A stretch of 22,553 nucleotides of DNA from a virus, in the IMG/VR virus record IMGVR_UViG_3300042566_000153, positions 1 through 22,553 of that record; one strand, 5' to 3'. Both the position numbers and the translations under genes were made by a program. The notes under the pieces are model-generated. The model was not told where the DNA came from, ran no database searches, and worked only from the letters and a program-made list of their open reading frames with translations. Each line of letters starts with the position of its first letter. The stretch's first letter is position 1. Positions 12,596-18,221 of the stretch are shown here, piece after piece.

Positions 12596-15127
12596 ATGAA
12601 CAGCAAACAATTCACAGAATCAACTACTTCAGGGGCTATAGCTACTGTTGCTACACCTGTAGGCAAAACACAAACACGCGGTAAAGGAATTTATCCTAAC
12701 GAAAAAGGCGGCAACTTATTAACTGGCAAAAAGACTAATGAAAAGTTTGCTAACAGTAAATCAGTTAAAGAATCTCAAGAGCAAGATGTTTCAGAAGCTA
12801 GTAACAGGTTAACAATACCTGACTCACCATATACACGTAAAAACTTTGGTAGTGAAAAGCTAGTTGAAATCTTAAAAAGTCGAGGATGGCAAGGACCTTT
12901 CCAAATACAACAACTAGGTAAAAAATGGATTAAATCCTTAGTTGGTTTACAAGGCATTGATACAGATGATTACGCTATGGTTCAAGGTAAAGACCCTGAG
13001 TACGATGGATGGGTCGTATATGCAGGAAATTATGTGTTTGGTATAGAATATGGATATCATATGGGTGATGCTAATAAAGTCGCAAAATGGACAAAAGACT
13101 GGAACCAAGACTTATCAGAAGCCAAACTTGATGAAGAAGACATTATCATTGTTCCTGGTCAAGGAAATCGTATCAAGCCTGGATTTATTCCAAAAGCAAA
13201 AGACCGTACTGATCACGAAGTTGAAATGGCAAAGAGTGACTTGTTTCAATCTAATAAGAATGCTAAAAAGATATATGAACTGATCAAAGACATTCCCGAA
13301 GAAGTGGGTATTGAAGGTTGGGTTCAAGAAAAGATTATCAAAGCAAATGATTACTTAAACACTGTTCGTGAGTATTTAGAACATAAACAACTAAGTGAAG
13401 ACACCATTGAAGGCAAAAGAGATAACTTTAGTATAGACGATATTAAACAATTAGAAAAAATAAAAGATTTAGAAACTATTAAAGCTAGAGCAAGAGAATT
13501 AATAAAAGGTTTCCCTGATCGTAGAATGAAACCTGAAAAAATAGATTACTTTTATAATAGAATTGATAGTTTGTTTTCGCCCATGCAAGTTATAAAACTA
13601 ATGTATGATTTATTGTTAGCCGGCGAAGGTATGAAAACAATAGGTTCTAGATATTCTACAAGTGCTAATTCATATCAGCGCCGTTTTGATGAAATGACCG
13701 GCGGAGTTATTGCTGGCGGCGGCGTAGGGGAAGGATTAGCAGATGATTTTGCTAGTATGGCAAAATCAATGGGCATGAACGCAAAAATTAGACAGCCAGG
13801 GGAAAAACAACCTGTAAAACCTGCATTTAAAGCAACACCACCATCTCCAGAAGAAAGAATAAAACTTCAACAACAACTTGAACAGACTAAAAGAGAAATA
13901 AATAAGTTGCGCCAAGATAAAGATGAAAGTTTTAGCTCTAGAGAAAGATGGAGTGGACTATTAGCACAACATGATTATATCAGTAAGAGATTAAAAATAG
14001 AATCTGTTGATCAAGATATGGCGGAAGGCTACCGTATACTACCAAACATTGATCGTGAAAAATATCAAGAAAGACAAGGCTTAGAAGGGCCATTCAGAGC
14101 AAGAAACGGTAAAGTATATTACTACGATCCAAAAGCTGGTTTGGCATATGACCCAGACACAGACTTTTATATTGACTATGATACATTAACCATGATGGAC
14201 AGAGAAATGTCCGAAGGAGTAATAGGAAAAGTATTAGCAGGTACAGCACTGTTAGCTTCTCTTTGGGGAATAGGACAGCAGCAAGCACAACAAGTGTATA
14301 GCAATAGTCCTCAACTACAAACACTTATCAAGTATCATCAAATGGCTGCACAGCAAAATGATCAAGCTAAAATTAAAGAACTAGAAAGAAGAATAGAAAA
14401 TCATAAAACTCGTTTGTCATTAGGTAAAGGCGAAGTAATGGGCGCAGACGACAAACCAATCGTTCCTAGTTTTGAAAGTTCTATCATGCGAGGTATTCAG
14501 AACGAACAGAATGATGATTGGGGTTCAATGAGCAAACGCGACTTCAAGCGTAGAGAAATGGAACATGAGTTAGGTCACGAAACACGCAAAACTTATAACA
14601 AACCTAAAGGTATGTTTTTTTACAATGTACCAGCAGGAAAAGAAACTGATGCTAGTCGTGCAGGATTAAAACAAAGTAAATCAGGTAAGTGGTATGGTTA
14701 TCAAGATAATATGTTGGGTAAAGGAAGATACTGGGAACCTAAAAACGAAAGTGTAACAGAAAATACTGATCAAGAACACGATTCAGCATCACTACAAAAA
14801 CATTTTGGTGCAGAAGTTGCGTATGATGCGGCAAGTCACGGCCCAAAAATGATGCAACGAAAAGATTTAAAAGGAAATTCATATCAACTTATTCGTTTAC
14901 CTAATAAAAACTACAAAGCAACATTAGTTACAGAAAATACTGATAAGTGCCCCGAATGCGGCGGTAAGCTAGTAGCAGAAAGCGAACTAAACGAAGAAGG
15001 CAATAAAGATGCTTGCTATCATAAAGTAAAATCGCGCTACAAAGTTTGGCCAAGTGCGTATGCTTCAGGTGCGTTAGTAAAGTGCCGCAAAGTTGGCGCT
15101 AGTAATTGGGGTAATAAAAGCAAATGA
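12596..15127 (+). CDS. Very large modular protein, probable capsid cargo polyprotein
   Basis: 843 residues from ATG 12596; an in-frame ATG at 12584 is too close to the predicted late start, and TGGAT at 12585-12589 is well placed for 12596. No single known domain spans it. Short modules are separated by h-x-E sites: DVSE (E67), DLSE (E175), QLSE (E268), GVGE (E379), DMAE (E477), EMSE (E540), SVTE (E722), LVTE (E780), LVAE (E795). One module (541-558) is hydrophobic, LAGTALLASLWGIG. The last 60 residues hold CPEC (785-788) and a basic CYHKVKSRYKVWPSAYASG segment seen in marine T4-like phages. MNSKQFTES resembles a T4 capsid-targeting tag. I infer a packaged protein cut by the prohead protease. 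HELGH at 657-661 is probably not a zinc site. Confidence 0.75.
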   Translation: MNSKQFTESTTSGAIATVATPVGKTQTRGKGIYPNEKGGNLLTGKKTNEKFANSKSVKESQEQDVSEASNRLTIPDSPYTRKNFGSEKLVEILKSRGWQGPFQIQQLGKKWIKSLVGLQGIDTDDYAMVQGKDPEYDGWVVYAGNYVFGIEYGYHMGDANKVAKWTKDWNQDLSEAKLDEEDIIIVPGQGNRIKPGFIPKAKDRTDHEVEMAKSDLFQSNKNAKKIYELIKDIPEEVGIEGWVQEKIIKANDYLNTVREYLEHKQLSEDTIEGKRDNFSIDDIKQLEKIKDLETIKARARELIKGFPDRRMKPEKIDYFYNRIDSLFSPMQVIKLMYDLLLAGEGMKTIGSRYSTSANSYQRRFDEMTGGVIAGGGVGEGLADDFASMAKSMGMNAKIRQPGEKQPVKPAFKATPPSPEERIKLQQQLEQTKREINKLRQDKDESFSSRERWSGLLAQHDYISKRLKIESVDQDMAEGYRILPNIDREKYQERQGLEGPFRARNGKVYYYDPKAGLAYDPDTDFYIDYDTLTMMDREMSEGVIGKVLAGTALLASLWGIGQQQAQQVYSNSPQLQTLIKYHQMAAQQNDQAKIKELERRIENHKTRLSLGKGEVMGADDKPIVPSFESSIMRGIQNEQNDDWGSMSKRDFKRREMEHELGHETRKTYNKPKGMFFYNVPAGKETDASRAGLKQSKSGKWYGYQDNMLGKGRYWEPKNESVTENTDQEHDSASLQKHFGAEVAYDAASHGPKMMQRKDLKGNSYQLIRLPNKNYKATLVTENTDKCPECGGKLVAESELNEEGNKDACYHKVKSRYKVWPSAYASGALVKCRKVGASNWGNKSK

Positions 15128-15627
15128 GAGCTGGTGAGTTTATAACAGAAGCTTGGAGCGAGAAATATAAACGCTCTATCAACTGTAGTAATCCAAAAGG
15201 CTTTAGCCAAAAAGCACATTGTCAGGGCAGAAAAAAGACTGATGAAGAAGTTGACCAGCTTGATGAAGCATGTTGGGATACATACAAACAAGTGGGTATG
15301 AAAAAGAAAAGTGGCAAAATGGTTCCTAACTGTGTGCCAAAAGAAAGTATAGATGAAACTAGCGAAGAACAACTAGAAGAAGACTTGCGTAAATGGTTTA
15401 AAGAAAAGTGGGTTAGATTTGGTCCTGACGGTAAAATCAGAGGCTCATGTGCTAGGGGCAGTGAAGGTGAAGGTAAGCCAAAATGCTTACCGCAAAAGAA
15501 AGCACAGTCTTTAGGTAAAAAAGGTAGAGCAAGTGCTGCTAGCAGAAAGCGTAGACAAGATCCAAATCCTGAAAGACAAGGTAAGGCAAAGAACGTGCCT
15601 ACTAAGAGTACTAGAGATAAGAAATGA
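15124..15627 (+). CDS. Basic three-module Cys protein with capsid-targeting-like N terminus
   Basis: 167 residues, overlapping the preceding stop by ATGA. The N terminus MRAGEFITEA matches the T4 internal-protein tag MKTYQEFI(A/T)E. Three Cys-bearing modules follow, each beginning right after an [I/L]-x-E: after FITE9 comes WSEKYKRSINCSNPKGFSQK...HC; after QLDE48 comes ACWDTYKQVGMKKKSGKMVP...C; after QLEE86 comes DLRKWFKEKWVRFGPDGKIR...C...C, then a Lys/Arg-rich tail. Each module has one pair of Cys or nearly so and is strongly basic, so DNA or zinc binding is plausible. The modules recur in other marine T4-like phage proteins. I infer a capsid-packed DNA-binding protein matured by prohead proteolysis. 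Confidence 0.75.
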   Translation: MRAGEFITEAWSEKYKRSINCSNPKGFSQKAHCQGRKKTDEEVDQLDEACWDTYKQVGMKKKSGKMVPNCVPKESIDETSEEQLEEDLRKWFKEKWVRFGPDGKIRGSCARGSEGEGKPKCLPQKKAQSLGKKGRASAASRKRRQDPNPERQGKAKNVPTKSTRDKK

Positions 15628-16013
15628 GAGCCCGCGAATTCATAACTCTTAAAGAAGATACTACTTCTTTAAATCAAGTTTATCAAAATGATTTCCCCGA
15701 TCGTGACGAAGCTTTTTGGGAATATGTTACTAATAGTGAATTGAATACTCAACATGAAATTCAAACTATGCAACCTTATAAATTAGAAATATTACTAAAA
15801 GGACAGTACAGAATAGAACACGTAGATGAGTTATATGATATCATGGACAGCTATCAACAGAAGTTAGTCAAAACATATGCTAAACAAAATCTTGCAAATC
15901 AAATAATCGTTATTGCTGACGGTAGAATTATTGATGGTAATCACAGAGCGTTAGCAGCAGTAAAAAGTAAACAACCTATTAAGTTTATAAACTTAGACGA
16001 TATTGAGGAATAA
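15624..16013 (+). CDS. ParB/sulfiredoxin-fold protein with capsid-targeting-like N terminus
   Basis: 129 residues, ATG 15624 overlapping the preceding stop (ATGA). Residues 90-118 carry NQIIVIADGRIIDGNHRALA, with DGNHR at 104-108; this is the ParB-like nuclease/CTPase signature (usually DGxHR). The whole domain is short, lacking ParB's DNA-binding helix-turn-helix. Some phage ParB-like proteins act as nucleases or as small-molecule phosphotransferases; which applies here is not shown. The N terminus MRAREFITLKE resembles the tag on three neighbouring genes, with L-K-E at 9-11 fitting a cleavage site. If packaged, it could act on host DNA or nucleotides on entry (inference). Confidence 0.78.
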   Translation: MRAREFITLKEDTTSLNQVYQNDFPDRDEAFWEYVTNSELNTQHEIQTMQPYKLEILLKGQYRIEHVDELYDIMDSYQQKLVKTYAKQNLANQIIVIADGRIIDGNHRALAAVKSKQPIKFINLDDIEE

Positions 16014-16015
16014 AA

Positions 16016-16459
16016 ATGTTATCAGATGATTTAAAAGTATTATTAGCAAGTTGTTATGGCTTTGCTATAAAAGCCCAAAATTTTCATTGGAATGTAGAGG
16101 GACCAGACTTTCCCCAATATCACAAGTTTTTTGGGAAAATCTATGAAGATGTGTTTGACAATGCCATTGACCAAACAGCAGAATATGTAAGAACTTTGGG
16201 CAGTTACGCTCCCGGAAGCTTTACACGAATGGCAGAACTGTGTATAATAGAAGATCAGCTAAAGATACCCCGTGCCCAATTAATGATAGCTGAAATTTAT
16301 CAAGACAATTTAAAACTTATTGATCTTTTGAATACTTGCTTCAAATCCGCAGAGCAAGAGAACAAACAAGGTATTATGAACTTTTTAGCTGAAAGACTAG
16401 ATGCACATGAAAAATGGTCTTGGCAGTTAAACAGCACATTAAAAACAGATAGAGCATAA
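16016..16459 (+). CDS. Dps/ferritin-like protein
   Basis: 147 residues, two bases after the preceding stop, with GAGGA at 16006-16010. The N-terminal helices match Dps: NFHWNVEGPDFPQYHKFFGKI with His 24 and His 36 (12 apart as in Dps ferroxidase sites), then DNAIDQTAEYVRTLG with Asp 52 and Glu 56; spacing from His 24 to the Asp is one residue longer than in E. coli Dps. The C-terminal helix LDAHEKWSWQLNS also fits. Dps forms 12-subunit shells that oxidise and store iron and guard DNA. No lysine-rich DNA-binding tail is seen. Unlike its neighbours it lacks the EFIxE tag. Possible uses are protecting phage DNA or host metabolism; not shown. Confidence 0.85.
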   Translation: MLSDDLKVLLASCYGFAIKAQNFHWNVEGPDFPQYHKFFGKIYEDVFDNAIDQTAEYVRTLGSYAPGSFTRMAELCIIEDQLKIPRAQLMIAEIYQDNLKLIDLLNTCFKSAEQENKQGIMNFLAERLDAHEKWSWQLNSTLKTDRA

Positions 16460-16462
16460 ATA
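16455..16462 (+). promoter_or_regulatory. T4-type late promoter octamer (CATAAATA)
   Basis: CATAAATA overlaps the stop codon of the Dps-like gene. The start site near 16468 gives a short leader that includes AAAGGA at 16473-16478, 7 bases before ATG 16486. It fits the marine NATAAATA form. Confidence 0.6.
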
Positions 16463-16485
16463 CTAAATTAATAAAGGAACTTAAT

Positions 16486-17037
16486 ATGAAAATCCAAGAA
16501 GTTTTATTAGAAAACGCAGAACGCCCTTACGTGTGTGTTCATGTTAAAAAAGGTACGTATGAATGTACTGCTAGTTCAAGCTATGGCGCTGCTAAAAAAG
16601 CTGCTGAAAAGTGGGGCTTGAAGTCTACTGCTGGTATTGCTGTTTACTTAGCTGATGTTACGCACACTCCTACTAACGAAGCAAAAAACAGAGAAATTGA
16701 CGATTGGGATGAAGACGAACCGGTTGCTGATGCCGATCAAGACAAAGTAAAGCACTTGGTTATGCAACTACGGTCAGCACTTGACGTTGATGGAAACTAT
16801 GCTATTAGTTTTAAAGATGGCTCTAAAGCTAAATTACCGGTAGAAGATATTAACTTGTTTTTGCGCAAGTATGAAACAGTTATGCCGGCAAATAAAGAAA
16901 CTATGCAAAATGTTGGTGGCCAAAACAAAGAAGGTTTTGATAAAATTGTTAAGTTCTTTAAGGGACAAGCAAGACCAAAATCACCTTATGATAATATGGC
17001 ACCTAGCAAAAGTGGCGGCCCCACTTATTATAATTAA
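16486..17037 (+). CDS. Phage protein of unknown function with capsid-targeting-like N terminus
   Basis: 183 residues, ATG 16486 with AAAGGA 7 bases upstream. The N terminus MKIQEVLLEN has the tag pattern M-K-x-x-E-h-h-x-E seen in neighbours, with L-L-E at 7-9. A small alpha/beta domain follows (13-60: RPYVCVHVKKGTYECTA, then SYGAAKKAAEKWGL and TAGIAVYLADVTH), which resembles the short protein at 17037 in layout. After an acidic linker (DDWDEDEP) comes a second domain (about 85-150), NYAISFKDGSKAKLP and VEDINLFLRKY. The C-terminal tail is Lys- and Pro-rich. I recognise no enzyme family. Late promoter and tag suggest packaging in the head. Confidence 0.68.
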   Translation: MKIQEVLLENAERPYVCVHVKKGTYECTASSSYGAAKKAAEKWGLKSTAGIAVYLADVTHTPTNEAKNREIDDWDEDEPVADADQDKVKHLVMQLRSALDVDGNYAISFKDGSKAKLPVEDINLFLRKYETVMPANKETMQNVGGQNKEGFDKIVKFFKGQARPKSPYDNMAPSKSGGPTYYN

Positions 17038-17225
17038 TGAAAGTAGCAGACGTTGTACAACCATATAAAATGTACATTGCCCGGGTGTTTGTAAAGCAAC
17101 CGGGTTATACTGGTAATATGGATGTTACTGTAACTGCGCAAAACTTGTTTATGGCTAGGCAATTAATGAAACAACAATATGGCATTACTGATGCTGTTAT
17201 TGGTACGATTAAAGAAATGAAGTGA
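17037..17225 (+). CDS. Small alpha/beta protein of unknown function
   Basis: 62 residues, sharing one base with the preceding stop (TAATG). The order strand-strand-helix-strand can be read in KMYIARVFVKQPGY, NMDVTVTAQNLFMARQLMKQQYG and DAVIGTIKEMK. This resembles the first domain of the 16486 protein (strand, AAKKAAEKWG helix, strand), so they may be related copies. A small adaptor or dimerising domain is possible. The stop overlaps the GTG of the interrupted frame at 17222. Confidence 0.65.
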   Translation: MKVADVVQPYKMYIARVFVKQPGYTGNMDVTVTAQNLFMARQLMKQQYGITDAVIGTIKEMK

Positions 17226-17329
17226 ACATACCCAGGGACCGTTGGGGTTATGTGCGTGAGCTACTACGCGACTGAAGGATTCGCTACCCCATAAGTCAAA
17301 GTGTAGCACCAAATACTGAGTTATTATGA
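17222..17329 (+). other. GC-rich gap: frame broken by one TGA, or a structured RNA
   Basis: 38 of the 70 bases at 17231-17300 are G or C, in a genome region otherwise clearly AT-rich. One frame starts with GTG at 17222 overlapping the stop of the gene before (GTGA), encodes MNIPRDRWGYVRELLRD, meets TGA at 17273-17275, then stays open (RIRYPISQSVAPNTELL) to TGA at 17327-17329, overlapping the ATG of the gene after. The overlaps at both ends look like a real gene with one in-frame stop. Alternatively, TGGGGT (17243-17248) pairs with ACCCCA (17286-17291) around an inner stem at 17252-17257/17266-17272, like an RNA junction. I cannot decide between them. No cloverleaf of a tRNA can be drawn. Confidence 0.45.
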
Positions 17330-17850
17330 GAGCAAAAGAGTTTATTATAGAAAATACAGTTCAAGAAAATCCAGCATACGGTTTGCCTACCTTAGATAAA
17401 CATAGATACAGTGTTCTAGATAAACTTGTAAAAAATGCTAAAAAAGAAAGAAATATAGCTAAAAAAGCAATACAAAGCTTGGATGAAGAAATTGATGATA
17501 ACAAAGCTGCTGAAGTAGCTAAAGCAGTAGAATGGATTTGTAAAAAACTTAACATCACAAAAATACCCGCAATTGAACTAAGCATGGATACTGATGAAGC
17601 GCAAGGCAATCATCATACTGGTGGACACGTACCTGGATCAGGTAAGATTTGGATTTATGCTAAAAACAGAAACTTAGTAGATATTTTAAGAACTACCTTC
17701 CACGAACTAGTACATGTAAAACAACACGACCTAGATATGATTAAACCCGATTCAAGTTATCCGGGATCACCGATAGAAGCAATGGCTGACATGATGGCTG
17801 GCAAACTAATAAAAATATACGGTGCTGCCAACCCACATATCTTTGAATAA
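17326..17850 (+). CDS. Zinc metallopeptidase-like protein with capsid-targeting-like N terminus
   Basis: 174 residues. The zinc motif HELVH is at 126-130 in FHELVHVKQHD, and Glu 151 in SPIEAMADMMAG is a good third ligand 21 residues on, as in gluzincins. A KIWIYAKNRN strand precedes it, as usual. The N terminus MRAKEFIIEN is the tag seen on neighbouring genes, with I-I-E at 7-9. Residues 25-60 are Lys-rich helix. If packed in the head, it could enter the cell with DNA and cut a host protein, or it could process virion proteins; substrate unknown. ATG 17326 overlaps the end of the interrupted frame; there is no strong ribosome binding site. It is the last gene of the late block. Confidence 0.78.
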   Translation: MRAKEFIIENTVQENPAYGLPTLDKHRYSVLDKLVKNAKKERNIAKKAIQSLDEEIDDNKAAEVAKAVEWICKKLNITKIPAIELSMDTDEAQGNHHTGGHVPGSGKIWIYAKNRNLVDILRTTFHELVHVKQHDLDMIKPDSSYPGSPIEAMADMMAGKLIKIYGAANPHIFE

Positions 17851-17861
17851 TACCAATTAGA

Positions 17862-17889
17862 TTGATAATTCAATAATTTAGACTATACT
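17862..17889 (+). promoter_or_regulatory. Sigma70-type promoter for the dsbA-gp43 operon
   Basis: TTGATA (17862-17867) and TATACT (17884-17889) each match consensus at five of six bases, with a 16-base spacer. The start would be near 17896, giving a leader of about 60 bases that includes a hairpin. It marks the switch from late block to replication genes. Confidence 0.62.
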
Positions 17890-17922
17890 AACAGTCTAAG
17901 AAAAATTCTGTCCTACAGAATT
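17878..17922 (+). promoter_or_regulatory. Two adjacent inverted repeats before the dsbA-like gene
   Basis: TTAGACT (17878-17884) pairs with AGTCTAA (17893-17899), and AATTCTGT (17904-17911) pairs with ACAGAATT (17915-17922), both perfectly. Neither is followed by a T-run, so they are not standard terminators. The first overlaps the -10 element of the promoter, so it may be an operator; the second would be in the 5' leader of the mRNA and may affect its life or translation. Confidence 0.6.
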
Positions 17923-17956
17923 CACACATATATACTACACAACAACAGGAGATCAT

Positions 17957-18220
17957 ATGTCAAACGGTAGAGTATTTAATCAAGACGAAAAAACTAAATT
18001 GACCCAGATTATAAATGAGGGTCTTTCAGTATTAAATGAGATAGAAACGCTTAACGGCGGATTATCGGATACGATAAAAGCTATTGCAGAAGAGCTAGAT
18101 ATCAAGCCATCCGTACTAAAACGGGCAGTAAAGACTGCATACAAGTCATCACTTACACAAACTAATCAAGATCATGAAGATTTAAACACGATTCTGGAGA
18201 CTGTTGGCAGGGTCCAGTAA
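17957..18220 (+). CDS. dsbA: DsbA-like double-stranded DNA-binding protein
   Basis: 87 residues; T4 DsbA has 89. The pattern of an N-terminal acidic helix, ETLNGGLSDTIKAIAEELDIKPSVLKRAVKTAYK, and an acidic C-terminal helix follows T4 DsbA (helix, turn, D-[EI]-AEELxIxxKxxxR-like helix, tail). T4 DsbA binds DNA at late promoters and boosts late transcription, so it would act on the ATAAATA sites in this window. AGGAG at 17947-17951 gives a strong start at ATG 17957. It is followed after one base by gp43. Family call is by length, layout and similar motifs, so moderate. Confidence 0.7.
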   Translation: MSNGRVFNQDEKTKLTQIINEGLSVLNEIETLNGGLSDTIKAIAEELDIKPSVLKRAVKTAYKSSLTQTNQDHEDLNTILETVGRVQ

Positions 18221-18221
18221 T

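Noticed and set aside
13897-13904. AATAAATA as a late promoter
   Set aside because: Internal to the large 12596 gene in an AT-rich Lys/Asn-coding stretch, with no gene beginning nearby.
14564-14578. HELGH (HExxH) in the 12596 protein, suggesting a second zinc protease
   Set aside because: It lies in a charged helical run (FKRREMEHELGHETRK) with no third ligand or usual strand before it; similar runs occur as a phage module without protease features, so the match is probably chance.
17226-17300. tRNA or known riboswitch in the GC-rich gap
   Set aside because: No cloverleaf with a T-arm and acceptor can be drawn on either strand, and I could not match it to a riboswitch class I know; left as an unassigned feature.
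18204-18221. TTG start for gp43 at 18204
   Set aside because: It lies within the DsbA-like gene; ATG 18222 has AGGG at good spacing and gives a length close to T4 gp43.
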